64,000 nucleotides of DNA, taken from contig JAGIAZ010000004.1 of assembly GCA_017744605.1 (NCBI GenBank), forward strand, positions 1-64,000. Direction: 5' to 3'. Under the pieces are notes generated by a model. The model was not told the origin of the DNA and did no database searches. It worked only from the letters and a program-made list of their open reading frames with translations. The translations under genes were made by a program, and so were the position numbers. Every line of letters starts with the position of its first letter. Within the stretch, counting starts at the first letter, position 1. Below, piece by piece: positions 17,754-26,466 of the stretch. The stretch is from Sphingobium sp. (GTDB lineage: Bacteria > Pseudomonadota > Alphaproteobacteria > Sphingomonadales > Sphingomonadaceae).

Positions 17754-18434
17754 TCAGGTCTCGGCCCATTGGCGCAGCAAATTATGATAGACGTTGCTGA
17801 GATTATCGAGTGCATCATGACCGGCATGATCGGCCGTCAGGGCCTGGATCGCGCAATCCAGCTCGAAGAGGATGCGGCGCTGCTGGTCGTCGCGGATCAT
17901 GCTCTGCGTGAAAAAGAATGAGGCGAAGCGGGTGCCGCGTGTCACGGGGTTCACCCGGTGCACGCTGCTGCTGGGATAGAGGATCATGTCGCCCGCCGAC
18001 AGCTTGATGCGCTGCTCGCCGAACGTGTCCTCGATCACCAGTTCGCCGCCCTCATAATCGTCCGGATCGCTGAAGAAGATCGTCGTCGAGAGATCGGTGC
18101 GCAGCTTCAGCGGCGTGCCGGGGATCGGGAAGATCGCATTGTCGACATGATTGCCGTAGGTGCCGCCGCCCTCATAGCGGTTGAAGCGCGGCGGATAGAC
18201 CTTTTGCGGCAGCGCCGCGGCAATGAAGAGCGGCGTCCTGGCCAGCCGGTCGAGGATGCGGTCGCCAAGCGCGCGGGTGGCCGGGTCCGTCTCGGGAAGC
18301 TGGAGGTTCTTCTTGACGCCGACGGCGCGGTGACCGGCGGTGACGCGGCCATCCTCCCAGTCCGCTGCCTCGAGCGCGGCACGGATCTCCCCCACCTCGT
18401 CAGGGGAGAAGATCTGGGGAATCTGGAGGAGCAT
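17754..18434 (-). CDS. Fe(II)/2-oxoglutarate dioxygenase, PKHD-type (YbiX/PiuC family)
   Basis: A 226-residue PKHD-type hydroxylase. The iron ligands are H96 and D98 (GNHVDNAIF) and H159 (SSSVHRVNPVTRGTR), and the 2-oxoglutarate-binding arginine is R166 or R169. The family length is about 225. Homologues YbiX and PiuC are encoded beside Fiu/PiuA-type siderophore receptors and are iron-repressed, as here, where a Fiu-like receptor lies 116 bp upstream on the same strand. The natural substrate of these hydroxylases is not settled. Confidence 0.93.
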   Translation of the reverse strand: MLLQIPQIFSPDEVGEIRAALEAADWEDGRVTAGHRAVGVKKNLQLPETDPATRALGDRILDRLARTPLFIAAALPQKVYPPRFNRYEGGGTYGNHVDNAIFPIPGTPLKLRTDLSTTIFFSDPDDYEGGELVIEDTFGEQRIKLSAGDMILYPSSSVHRVNPVTRGTRFASFFFTQSMIRDDQQRRILFELDCAIQALTADHAGHDALDNLSNVYHNLLRQWAET

Positions 18435-18550
18435 ATATCTGGACTCTCGCGAAGCCGGCGTGCCGGGATTTTAGCGGCCGTCCTCCGGCACGAAAAGCAA
18501 AAGGGACGGCGGTCCCACATCCGCCGTCCCGGATCGCTTCAGAGCGGGGC

Positions 18551-20986
18551 TCAGTAGCGATAGTTGATCGTCAGCACCGCCGAGCGGCCTTCGCCGACCC
18601 GCGCCCATTGGGTGTTGGTCGTCGCGCCATTGCGCACGCCGGTGAAGTACTTCTTGTCGGTCAGGTTCTTGACGTTGACCTGCGCCGAAATGGCGTCGCT
18701 CAGCTTGTAGGACAAGGACGCATTCTGGATGAGATAGTCCTTCACCTGGTACAACGCAGTACCCGAGTTGTTCATGTAGAACTTGCCCTGATAGGTGAAG
18801 CCGTAACCGAGCACGAGCCCGAAGGGCAGCGTGTAGTTGGTGTAGACGCTGCCGCTGTGCTTCGGCGTATTGGTGAGCGGGTTGCCGGCCACAGGATCGG
18901 TGGCGACGCCAACCGCCACGCTGCGCAGCACCTTACTGTCGAGATAGGTATAGTTGGCGGTGACGGTCCAGTTCGGCGTAATCCTGCCATTGGCACTCAA
19001 TGCCACGCCGTTCACCCGCGACTTGCCGTCGAGTTGCTGATCGGGAACAGTCGGATCGGCATTGTTGACCCTGTAGTTGCTGCGCTCGTTACGGAAGAGT
19101 GCCGCGGTGAGCAGCACGCCCTCGCCCAGTTCCGCCTTGACGCCGACCTCGTAATTGACGGCCGTTTCCGGCTTCACGCTGCAGCTTGAGACCGTCGCCC
19201 CGTTGACGCCGGCAATCGTGCAGGCACCGTTGACCGCGCTCTTCGATGGCGTCTTGCTGTTGCCATAAGCGGCATAGATGCTGATCGCCTCGATCGGCTT
19301 GTAGTTGAGGCCGAAGCGGTAGGAGAACAGATCGTCCTCGTTCCAGACCTTGGTGCCGAGCGTGGTCGTGCCGGGACTGGTCGCCGTCTGGCCGACGATG
19401 GTGTCGGGGCGATACCAGCCCTTGTTCTTCTCGTAACGCAGGCCAAGGCTGAACTCAAACTGCGGCCCCAGCTTCATCGTGTCGAATATATAGGCAGCAT
19501 AGTTTTTGAGCTCGCCATTCTGCGCCGCCGTGTTGATGACGTTGACGGGGCCCTTATAGACATTGTTGCCATAGACGCCGCCGACGACCGCCGGGCCGGG
19601 CACGACCGCATCGGGATTGGCGATGTTGAGATAGGGCATGTGCGCATTGCCGCTCGGCGCGGACGGATTGAATGCCAGCGGGTTGGTGCCGTCGGCTGCG
19701 CGCTGAAAATTGCCCGAGGTGAGCGTGTAGGCTTCCCAGCTGAGCGCGCCGCCGAACACGAGCGTGTGCTCGATGCCGCCGGTGTTGAACGTGGCCGAGA
19801 GGTCGGTCTGGGTGAAGGCGAGCTGGTTGCGGCTGTCGCGCACGGCGCCGCGCGGACCGCCCTGCGGCAGATAATAGCCGGCCGGGACCGTGATGTTGAA
19901 CACCTGCGTGGCACCGGTACGGGTGTCGAGATCGACCGTGCATGGCGTGCCATTGGCCTGGAGGCCGGTCGAGGCGAGGCACCAGATGCCCTCGGGCCCG
20001 TCGACCCAGGTGGTTTGCCTGACGTCCTGGTAGCGTGTCAGATTGCGGATCTTCACATTGTCCGAGACATCATGTTCGGCAATCACCGTGAACTGATCGG
20101 TACCGATCTTCTGCTTGTCGACGTTCCTGAAGCCATAATAGGCGCTGTAGCTGGCGCCCGGCAGCAGGCCGCCCAGCGCATTCACATAGGGCGCGCCATA
20201 TTCCGGAATATTGTCGTCGTCCTGGTGCAGATATTGCAGCGTCAGGCGCGTCGGCCCGTTGATGCCGATGGTGACCGACGGCGCGATGCCCCAGCGCTTG
20301 AAATTCTCGACGTCGCGGCCGGCAATGTCGTTGCGATGGCCCATGGCGTTGAGCCGGAACGCCACCATGTCGCCCACCGGGAGATTGGCGTCGATGGTGC
20401 CGCGGTAATAATTGTCGGTGCCGATGCCGGCGCTCGCGACGATCGACTTGTCGGCCTTGGGACGCTTGGTCACGATATTGATCGAGCCGCCGACCGCGCC
20501 CGCGCCAGACGTCACCGAATTGGCGCCGTTGGTCACCTCGATCTGCTCGGTATTGAACGGATCGGTGCGCGAATATTGGCCGCTGTCGCGCACGCCGTCC
20601 TGGGTGATGTCGCTTGTGGCGGTGTAGCCGCGCAGCGTGGGGCCGTCGCCGAAGCCGGCGCCAGCTTCGCCGGCCGCGAAGGTGATGCCGGGAACGGTCT
20701 GGAGGATCTCACGGAAGGTGAGCAGATTCTGCTGCTCGATGGTCTCATTGGTCAGGATCGTGACCGTTTGTGGCGTATCGCGAACCGGGCGGGTCGCCTT
20801 GGGGCTTTCCTGCCGACGACCGGGCGCATCGTCGATCGCCGTATCCGTCACGGTCACGCCACCCAGTGCCGGCGCCTGCTGTTCCGTCGGCGCGACCTGG
20901 GCCACGGCCGGCGAAAGAACGGATCCAACGCAAGACAGCGCCAAAAAGGCCTGGGTCTTGCCGCTGCGCGTCGAGAGCAAAGTCAT
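18551..20986 (-). CDS. fiu: TonB-dependent catecholate siderophore receptor (Fiu-like)
   Basis: An 811-residue outer-membrane receptor. ATG 20986 is chosen because GGGGGAA lies just upstream; a TTG 12 bases earlier is unlikely. A signal peptide ends near SPAVAQ. The plug has SPKATRPVRDTPQTVTILTNE, LRGYTATSDITQDGVRDSGQYSRTDPFNTEQIEVTNGANSV and GSINIVTKRPK, the classic pattern of catecholate siderophore receptors. The barrel ends in AVLTINYRY with a terminal aromatic residue. It imports ferric siderophores or their breakdown products with TonB, which is encoded by the next gene upstream. Two Fur-box-like palindromes lie in front. Confidence 0.9.
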   Translation of the reverse strand: MTLLSTRSGKTQAFLALSCVGSVLSPAVAQVAPTEQQAPALGGVTVTDTAIDDAPGRRQESPKATRPVRDTPQTVTILTNETIEQQNLLTFREILQTVPGITFAAGEAGAGFGDGPTLRGYTATSDITQDGVRDSGQYSRTDPFNTEQIEVTNGANSVTSGAGAVGGSINIVTKRPKADKSIVASAGIGTDNYYRGTIDANLPVGDMVAFRLNAMGHRNDIAGRDVENFKRWGIAPSVTIGINGPTRLTLQYLHQDDDNIPEYGAPYVNALGGLLPGASYSAYYGFRNVDKQKIGTDQFTVIAEHDVSDNVKIRNLTRYQDVRQTTWVDGPEGIWCLASTGLQANGTPCTVDLDTRTGATQVFNITVPAGYYLPQGGPRGAVRDSRNQLAFTQTDLSATFNTGGIEHTLVFGGALSWEAYTLTSGNFQRAADGTNPLAFNPSAPSGNAHMPYLNIANPDAVVPGPAVVGGVYGNNVYKGPVNVINTAAQNGELKNYAAYIFDTMKLGPQFEFSLGLRYEKNKGWYRPDTIVGQTATSPGTTTLGTKVWNEDDLFSYRFGLNYKPIEAISIYAAYGNSKTPSKSAVNGACTIAGVNGATVSSCSVKPETAVNYEVGVKAELGEGVLLTAALFRNERSNYRVNNADPTVPDQQLDGKSRVNGVALSANGRITPNWTVTANYTYLDSKVLRSVAVGVATDPVAGNPLTNTPKHSGSVYTNYTLPFGLVLGYGFTYQGKFYMNNSGTALYQVKDYLIQNASLSYKLSDAISAQVNVKNLTDKKYFTGVRNGATTNTQWARVGEGRSAVLTINYRY

Positions 20987-21027
20987 CTGTTCCCCCAAAT
21001 TATGGATTGAGTTCGATAAGGTTCGTT

Positions 21028-21075
21028 ATTGCGAGTCATTATCGACGTCAACAGCTATTGCGAACCATTCGCAAT
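21028..21075 (-). promoter_or_regulatory. Two Fur-box-like palindromes upstream of fiu
   Basis: ATTGCGAGTCATTATCGA at 21028-21045 and the near-perfect palindrome ATTGCGAACCATTCGCAAT at 21057-21075 lie 42 to 89 bases before the fiu start. They match each other and the two sites in front of tonB and the PepSY operon. The pattern TTGCGA-N-TCGCAA fits an alphaproteobacterial Fur site. Iron repression is inferred. Confidence 0.65.
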
Positions 21076-21185
21076 TTATATCGGGATCGCAGCGATGCGG
21101 ACAGGGAGCCGAGCCGACACCGCGGCAGCGGCCCCTCTCCTTTTGTTTTCAATATGCTGGAAAAGCCTGGACGGCCGGAAGACCG

Positions 21186-21980
21186 TCAGGTCCGTCCGAA
21201 ATCGGCACCGCCGCCATCCGGGCTATTGTCACCGCCGTCGCGATGACCACGGTCACGTCCATGCCCGCGACCGGAGCCGCCGTCGCCACCCTGGAGCACG
21301 AACGGGATGGTCACGACGCCACGCACCGTCACGGCGCTGCCGTCACGCAAGAGCGGCGACCAGCGCCAGTCGCGAACGGCATCGAGCGCGGCACGATCCA
21401 GGCGTGAAAAGCCGCTGCTCCGCATTACGCTGATATCCGACACGCGGCCATCGGTGGAGAGCAGAACCGAGAGAACCACCGTGCCCTGCTCATGCGCCCG
21501 GCGGGAATCCATCGGATAGCGCGGTGGCTTGGCCGAGATCATCTTGGCGGAAATCTCGCCGAGATTTTCGGGACCACGCGGGGCCGGCACGGGCGGGGCT
21601 GGTGCGACTTGCGGCGCAGGCGGCGACGGCTTCGCAACGTCCATCTGCGCGACCTGCGGCGCGGCGGGTTGCGGCAACGCGACCTGCGGCGGCGGGGTCA
21701 CGATCGCGACGGGTGGCGGCGCGGACTTGTCGAGTTCGGGTTGCGGCTGCTCGGGCGGCGGATTGTCGGGAAGCGAAAGCAAGGTCACGACGGTGGGCGC
21801 CACGGTCTGCTTCTTCACGAAGATCGGCGACATAGACACGAAGGCACTGCCGACCAGCCCGACGAGCGCCAGGGCGGCAGCCGTCACAATGGGATCCTGG
21901 CCGCGCGCACGGCGATAGGCAGAGCGCTCCAACGGCTCGGCGCGCCTTGCGCGGAAGTCGATGTCGAACGACGCCTTCAT
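21186..21980 (-). CDS. tonB: Energy transducer TonB
   Basis: A 264-residue TonB. One N-terminal membrane helix is near residues 30-50 (VTAAALALVGLVGSAFVSM). A Pro-rich periplasmic linker covers about residues 60-135. The C-terminal TonB domain contains KPPRYPMDSRRAHEQGTVVLSVLLSTDGRVSDISVMRSSGFSRLDRAALDAVRDWRW. After the domain there is an unusual Gly/Arg/His/Asp-rich tail of about 35 residues. No exbB or exbD is adjacent. It would energise the neighbouring receptors; two Fur-box-like sites are in its divergent promoter region. Confidence 0.92.
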   Translation of the reverse strand: MKASFDIDFRARRAEPLERSAYRRARGQDPIVTAAALALVGLVGSAFVSMSPIFVKKQTVAPTVVTLLSLPDNPPPEQPQPELDKSAPPPVAIVTPPPQVALPQPAAPQVAQMDVAKPSPPAPQVAPAPPVPAPRGPENLGEISAKMISAKPPRYPMDSRRAHEQGTVVLSVLLSTDGRVSDISVMRSSGFSRLDRAALDAVRDWRWSPLLRDGSAVTVRGVVTIPFVLQGGDGGSGRGHGRDRGHRDGGDNSPDGGGADFGRT

Positions 21981-22020
21981 TCGCCTGCCACTACATCCTG
22001 TTCGTCCGTGACGGACTGTA

Positions 22021-22173
22021 ATTGCGAGTCATTCGCATAAGCTAGTTGAATCGGATCGTCCAGACTCAATCAAGCTTAATCGTCCCATTATTTGGAGCCG
22101 AGCGGCGCGAACCATGGAGCGGCCAAGGCAAGATGATCCGCTCGACGCCATCTCTCTTGCGAATGCGTCGCAA
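22021..22173. promoter_or_regulatory. Fur-box-like palindromes between tonB and the PepSY operon
   Basis: ATTGCGAGTCATTCGCAT lies at 22021-22038, 41 bases before the tonB start, and TTGCGAATGCGTCGCAA at 22157-22173, 77 bases before the PepSY gene. Each divergent unit therefore has one site nearby. Both share the TTGCGA/TCGCAA arms with the two fiu sites, which suggests a common iron-responsive repressor (Fur). Confidence 0.65.
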
Positions 22174-22249
22174 TAAAGGCAAAGAGCCTTTCATGGAGTG
22201 ATGATTCGAGTGCCGCCTCCCGGTTGCGGCGTCTCGCCAAGGAATGACG

Positions 22250-22918
22250 ATGGACGCGCGAACCTCGATGGACGAATTGCGCAGCAAAGCGCCCGCGCCC
22301 CGTGCGTCGCGCAAGGTGCGCAGCTGGTGGCTGAAGCAGCTTCACAGCTGGCACTGGATCAGTGCGGCCGTCTCGCTCATCGGCATGATGCTCTTCGCCA
22401 TCACCGGTTTCACGCTCAATCATGCGGCCTCGATCGGCGCGACGCCCAAGGTCACGCAGAACGAGGCGACGCTCGCCGCGCCGCTGCTCGCGCAGCTCGA
22501 GGCGACGCCGGCTGCCAGGGACGCCCCCCTGCCCGACGCTGTCGCCGATGCGGTGACGAAGGCCGTCCATCTCGATCCGCGCGGCAGGGCCGCGGAATGG
22601 TCGGAGGACGAGGTCTATGTCGCCATGCCCGGCCCAGGCCGCGATGCCTGGGTCAGCATCGACCGTACGAGCGGCGCCATCTCGTCCGAGCTGACCGACC
22701 GCGGCTGGATTTCCTACATCAACGATCTCCACAAGGGCCGCAACACCGGCAGCGCCTGGTTCTGGTTCATCGACGTTTTCGCCGCCGCCTGCATCGTCTT
22801 CACGCTGACCGGGCTGCTGCTGCTCCAGCTCCATGCCCGCCATCGCCCCAGCACCTGGCCGCTGGTCGGCGTCGGCCTGGCCATTCCGCTCATCATCGCG
22901 CTCTTCTTCATTCACTGA
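22250..22918 (+). CDS. PepSY-associated transmembrane protein
   Basis: About 222 residues. ATG 22250 is preferred over ATG 22244 because AAGGA at 22239-22243 is then 6 bases away. It has the PepSY-associated architecture: a KQLHSWHWISAAVSLIGMMLFAITGFTLNH first helix with histidines that may bind heme, a periplasmic domain with RGAWVS-like strands, a second helix WFWFIDVFAAACIVFTLTGLLLLQLHARHR and a third at the C-terminus. Such proteins are thought to take part in electron transfer or reduction of ferric siderophores. It is first in an operon with DUF2271, DUF4198 and ApbE proteins, a known iron-related grouping. Confidence 0.88.
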   Translation: MDARTSMDELRSKAPAPRASRKVRSWWLKQLHSWHWISAAVSLIGMMLFAITGFTLNHAASIGATPKVTQNEATLAAPLLAQLEATPAARDAPLPDAVADAVTKAVHLDPRGRAAEWSEDEVYVAMPGPGRDAWVSIDRTSGAISSELTDRGWISYINDLHKGRNTGSAWFWFIDVFAAACIVFTLTGLLLLQLHARHRPSTWPLVGVGLAIPLIIALFFIH

Positions 22919-22935
22919 AAGGGTCCAGTCCTCCG

Positions 22936-23406
22936 ATGCGCAAGTCCCCTCTGCTCGTTGCCGGTCTCCTCGCCGCGCCCGCCACGGCCGCAAGCGTCAG
23001 CATCACCGTCCCGCAGCTCAAGGTCGCGGAATATCACCGCCCCTATCTGGCGGCCTGGCTCGAACCCGCCGCCGGCGGCGACGCACGCACGCTGGTTGTC
23101 TGGTATGACGTGAAGAAGACCGGCGCCGAACCCGGCACCAAATGGCTCGCGGATCTGCGCAGCTGGTGGCGCAAGGGCGGACGCAGCCTCAAGCTCCCGG
23201 CCGACGGCGTCAGCGGCGCGACCCGCGCGCCGGGCACCTATCAGATCCCCCTGCCCGGCAACCTCAAGCCGGGCACCTATGTCCTCCATGTCGAGGCCGC
23301 GCGGGAGGCCGGTGGGCGCGAGATCGTCTCCGTGCCGGTCAACTTTCCCGTCGCTTCGGGCTCCGCCGCCGGCAAGGCCGAGCTCGGCTCGATCACCATT
23401 CGCTGA
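22936..23406 (+). CDS. DUF2271 periplasmic protein
   Basis: A 156-residue exported protein with the signal peptide MRKSPLLVAGLLAAPATA. The mature part, with LVVWYDVKKTGAEPGTKWLADLRSWWRKGGR and GTYQIPLPGNLKPGTYVLHVEAAREAGGRE, matches DUF2271. These proteins accompany PepSY and ApbE proteins, and ApbE may covalently flavinylate a partner in such systems. No clear ApbE target motif was identified here. The gene starts 17 bases after the PepSY stop. Confidence 0.88.
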   Translation: MRKSPLLVAGLLAAPATAASVSITVPQLKVAEYHRPYLAAWLEPAAGGDARTLVVWYDVKKTGAEPGTKWLADLRSWWRKGGRSLKLPADGVSGATRAPGTYQIPLPGNLKPGTYVLHVEAAREAGGREIVSVPVNFPVASGSAAGKAELGSITIR

Positions 23407-23420
23407 AGAGGAAACGTCTC

Positions 23421-24287
23421 ATGCGCTTCAAGTCCAGCCTCATCGCGGCCTCCGCCCTGCTTATGCTCGCCACGCCCGGCATGGCCCACCGCAACTGGCT
23501 GCTGCCCTCGGCGACCATCTTTTCGGCCGGCGACGATTGGGTGACGATCGATGCCGCGGAATCGAGCGACCTGTTCTTCGCCGATCACCGGCCGCTGCAG
23601 CTCAACAATGTGAAGGTCTGGGCGCCGGACGGCACGGAAAGCAAGATCGAGAACGGCTCGAGCGGCCGCGTGCGCTCGACCTTCGACGTGCATCTCGACA
23701 AGCCCGGCACCTGGCGCATCGCCATGGTCCAGTCCGGCGCCAATGGCAGCTTCAAGGTCAATGGCGAGGAATGGCGCCTCGGCGGTCGGCGCCCGGCACC
23801 GATAGCGCCAGCGGGCGGCGGTGCGGCACCTGCCCCGGCGCCGAAGTTCGTCTCCAGCATCGATGAAATTCCGGCCAATGCGACCGACGTCAAGATCACG
23901 GAAATGTCGGGCCGCAACGAAGTGTTCGCGACGAACGGCGAGCCCACCGACACGGTCTTCCAGACGACCGGCAAGGGTCTCGAAATGGTGCCGGTCACGC
24001 ATCCGGCCGAGCTGGTGAAGGGTGAACCGGCACGCCTGAAGTTTCTCGTCGACGGCAAGCCGGCGCAGGGACTCAAGCTGACGGTGATGCCGGGCCTGAA
24101 GCGCTATCGCGACGGCGACGGCTCGTTCGAGATCATGACCGGCGCGGACGGCATCGCGACCATCGACTTCCCGGAGGCGGGCATGTTCTGGATGACGACC
24201 AGCCTGACCGACGACAAGCCGGCCAATCCCAAGGCGACCGCGCGGCGCATGAGCTGGACGGCGACGATGGAGGTCATGGCGCCCTGA
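23421..24287 (+). CDS. DUF4198 periplasmic protein
   Basis: A 288-residue exported protein with signal peptide MRFKSSLIAASALLMLATPGMA and a mature N-terminus HRNWLLPS. That start after cleavage at HR/HxWL is typical of DUF4198 (NikM-like/CbiK-like) proteins and may bind a metal through the terminal histidine. An Ala/Pro-rich stretch near residue 130 splits two Ig-like beta domains. GAGGAAACG precedes the ATG. It overlaps the apbE start by one base. Confidence 0.87.
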   Translation: MRFKSSLIAASALLMLATPGMAHRNWLLPSATIFSAGDDWVTIDAAESSDLFFADHRPLQLNNVKVWAPDGTESKIENGSSGRVRSTFDVHLDKPGTWRIAMVQSGANGSFKVNGEEWRLGGRRPAPIAPAGGGAAPAPAPKFVSSIDEIPANATDVKITEMSGRNEVFATNGEPTDTVFQTTGKGLEMVPVTHPAELVKGEPARLKFLVDGKPAQGLKLTVMPGLKRYRDGDGSFEIMTGADGIATIDFPEAGMFWMTTSLTDDKPANPKATARRMSWTATMEVMAP

Positions 24288-25270
24288 TGGCGCTGGCCAC
24301 CCCACGAATTGCAGTCCCGCCAGCGCTCGATCCGCGCGCGCTGACCGGGCTCGACCCCAAGGCGCGTGTCGCCGATCTCGGCGGCGAGACGATGGGCACC
24401 TATTGGCGCGTGCGCCTTGCAGCAGCGCCGGACCTCGATCTCGGTGCCGTTCGAGCCGCCATCGTGGCGCGGCTCGACGGCATCGTCGCGGAGATGAGCC
24501 ATTGGGCGCCCGACTCGTTGCTCAGCCGCTTCAATGAAGCGTCGGGCGGCAGCTGGACGGCCCTTCCGGCCGACTTCGCTGCCGTGATGGAGTGCGGCCT
24601 TGCCATTGCGCAGCGGAGCGCCGGCGCTTTCGATCCGGCGATCGGACGGCTGACCGATCTCTACGGCCTGGGCCCCAATCCCGCAGCCGGCGAACCCGGC
24701 ACGACCGGTCACGCCGCCGCATTGGCGGTTTCGGGCTGGCAGCGCCTTGCCCTCGATGCCGAGGCGCGCCGCCTGCGCCAGCCGGGCGGTCTCTGGCTCG
24801 ACCTGTCCGGCATCGCCAAAGGCCATGCCGCCGATGTCGTCGCCGACCTGCTTGGCCGAATGGGCGTGCGCCATGCGCTGGTCGAGATCGGCGGCGAATG
24901 CGTCGGGCGTGGGCTGCGGCCGGACAGCGACCCTTGGTGGGTGGACCTGGAGACGCCGCCAGGCCTGTCGCTGCCGCCCTTGCGCATCGCGCTGCACCAG
25001 CTCGCCGTCGCCACCTCAGGCAATTATGTGCGCGGGGACCATACGCTCGATCCGCGCACGGGGCTGCCGGTGCGCAACGGGATCGTGTCGGTCAGCGTGC
25101 TCCACGCCTCGGCCATGCGGGCGGACGCCTGGGCGAGCGCACTGACCGTGCTCGGACTGCCTCAAGGCCCCGTCCTGGCCGAGCGCGAGGGCCTGGCCGC
25201 GCGGTTCGTCATCGCACGCGGCGGCGTTGCGGAAGAATGGCTCAGCCCGGCGCTCAAGCTGATGCTCTGA
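24287..25270 (+). CDS. apbE: FAD:protein FMN transferase
   Basis: A 327-residue ApbE-family flavinyltransferase, which attaches FMN from FAD to Ser/Thr of partner proteins. GGETMGTYWRVRL is the family opening. ERF-like CGLAIAQRSAGAFDPAIG, GIAKGHAADVVADLL, EIGGECVGRG, ATSGNYVRGDHTLDPRTG and ADAWASALTVLG are the usual flavin- and metal-binding blocks. No signal peptide or lipobox is obvious, in contrast to many ApbE proteins, so export is uncertain. It closes the iron-linked operon, overlapping the DUF4198 gene by one base. Confidence 0.92.
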   Translation: MALATPRIAVPPALDPRALTGLDPKARVADLGGETMGTYWRVRLAAAPDLDLGAVRAAIVARLDGIVAEMSHWAPDSLLSRFNEASGGSWTALPADFAAVMECGLAIAQRSAGAFDPAIGRLTDLYGLGPNPAAGEPGTTGHAAALAVSGWQRLALDAEARRLRQPGGLWLDLSGIAKGHAADVVADLLGRMGVRHALVEIGGECVGRGLRPDSDPWWVDLETPPGLSLPPLRIALHQLAVATSGNYVRGDHTLDPRTGLPVRNGIVSVSVLHASAMRADAWASALTVLGLPQGPVLAEREGLAARFVIARGGVAEEWLSPALKLML

Positions 25271-25304
25271 GCCGTAACAGTCGCTTCAGCACGCGGAAGC
25301 TTTG

Positions 25305-25455
25305 TATGGTGAGAAATTAAAGCCCGCTCGCCAACTCCAAGCGAACCAATAGTCGGCAAAGTAACCGGAATCTGAGTTCCGTACCCGGAGTTGACTGAGA
25401 TCGATACGCACGCTCCCGCGCCGCCCGATCCGTTAAGGAGAAAGTCGACTCCATC
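25305..25455 (+). repeat. Left copy of a diverged direct repeat flanking the metal island
   Basis: Begins with TATGGTGAGAAATTAAAG (25305-25322), identical to bases 35615-35632. Further shared pieces in the same order are GGAGTTGACT with GATCG after it, and AAAGTCGACTC near 25445. The copies have drifted in between. Both lie in non-coding DNA in the same orientation. The 390-base gap from apbE to the antitoxin holds this repeat and the antitoxin promoter; I saw no gene in it. Confidence 0.55.
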
Positions 25456-25602
25456 GTCCTAACGATATCCACAAATTGCCCCCTGTCCCGGATTCTCCCC
25501 CGGCCAGAACGAGAGATCCGGCGCTTCATCGGCCGGGGTTAAGACGCCCTCGAAACATTTCTGAAACACCGGCAGGAGGGCCAAGCCGCCCACCGGCCCA
25601 CA

Positions 25603-25650
25603 TTGAAAAATTGAGACATCGGTGTATATGTGTGAAAACACTTTAACACC
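25603..25650 (+). promoter_or_regulatory. Promoter and likely autoregulatory operator of the toxin-antitoxin pair
   Basis: TTGAAA (25603-25608) and TATATG (25625-25630) are spaced by 16 bases, a fair sigma70 promoter. Overlapping the -10 box are nested palindromic arms GGTGT (25621) and ACACC (ending 25650), with GTGTGAAAACAC inside. That is a likely site for the ribbon-helix-helix antitoxin encoded next. A GGAG ribosome site follows at 25651. Confidence 0.5.
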
Positions 25651-25660
25651 GGAGTTTGTA

Positions 25661-25900
25661 ATGTCCTCTGTGCGCTGGAACATCGCTGTATCGCCCGACA
25701 CGGATCAATCCGTGCGGATGTTCCTTGCCGCCCAGGGTGGAGGCCGGAAGGGCGATCTTTCGCGCTTTATCGAACAGGCCGTTCGCTCCTATTTGTTCGA
25801 ACAGGCCGTCGAGCAGGCCAAGGGCGCCACCGCCGGCATGAATGAGGGCGAATTGGCAACGCTGATCGACGAGGCTGTCCAATGGGCGCGCCATAACTGA
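25661..25900 (+). CDS. Ribbon-helix-helix antitoxin (CopG-like)
   Basis: A 79-residue protein. ATG 25661 has GGAG 7 bases upstream. The N-terminal MSSVRWNIAVSPDTDQSVRMFLAAQGGGRKGDLSRFIEQAVRSYLFEQAV is a ribbon-helix-helix DNA-binding fold, with a C-terminal helical arm (GELATLIDEAVQWARHN) that would wrap the toxin. It overlaps the PIN toxin start by one base, the usual arrangement for this module. Confidence 0.85.
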   Translation: MSSVRWNIAVSPDTDQSVRMFLAAQGGGRKGDLSRFIEQAVRSYLFEQAVEQAKGATAGMNEGELATLIDEAVQWARHN

Positions 25901-26328
25901 TGCGTGTCGTTCTCGACACGAATGTCCTGATCGCTGCCCTGATCTTCCAATATGGTCCGCCAGACACGATCTATCGGGCCTGGCGCGCGGGGCGCTTCGA
26001 ACTGGTGACATCCCATCTTCAGCTTGATGAGCTGCGGCGGATCAGCCGTTACCCCAAGCTCAAGGCCATTCTGCCGAACCACCGTATCGGCATGATGATC
26101 AACCACCTCAACCGGGCGATCGTCCTCGATCATCTCCCGCCCTTGCCCAATGGTGTGGAAGCGGATGACCCGGATGACAATTTCCTGCTGAGCATGATCC
26201 TCGCCAGTGACGCGGATTTTCTCGTGACCGGCGACCGCCGCGCGGGGCTTTTGCGGCGAGGCAGCTTCCAGCGCGCAAGGATTTTGCCGCCCGCCGGATT
26301 TTGTGATGAAGCGATCCCGGGCGGATAA
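25900..26328 (+). CDS. PIN-domain toxin
   Basis: A 142-residue PIN-domain ribonuclease of the class annotated as toxin component, PIN family. The acidic metal-site residues are D6 (VVLDTNVLI), E45 (QLDELRRI), D88-D93 (ADDPDDNFLL) and D108 (DADFLVTGDRR). It would cleave RNA when freed from the antitoxin. Start and stop overlap (TGATG) with the antitoxin gene. It lies at one edge of the segment between the two repeats, where addiction modules are often found. Confidence 0.9.
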   Translation: MRVVLDTNVLIAALIFQYGPPDTIYRAWRAGRFELVTSHLQLDELRRISRYPKLKAILPNHRIGMMINHLNRAIVLDHLPPLPNGVEADDPDDNFLLSMILASDADFLVTGDRRAGLLRRGSFQRARILPPAGFCDEAIPGG

Positions 26329-26466
26329 GGCTAACGCGCCGGTCGCCCCCGACATCACTTTCCCCGCCGCTCAATGAAACGTGGAGAAAGCTTCCACGAA
26401 ATACGGCCGAAACCGCATCATGAAAAATGCCTGCATGCGCTCGATATCCGAATGCGGGAGATAAAA

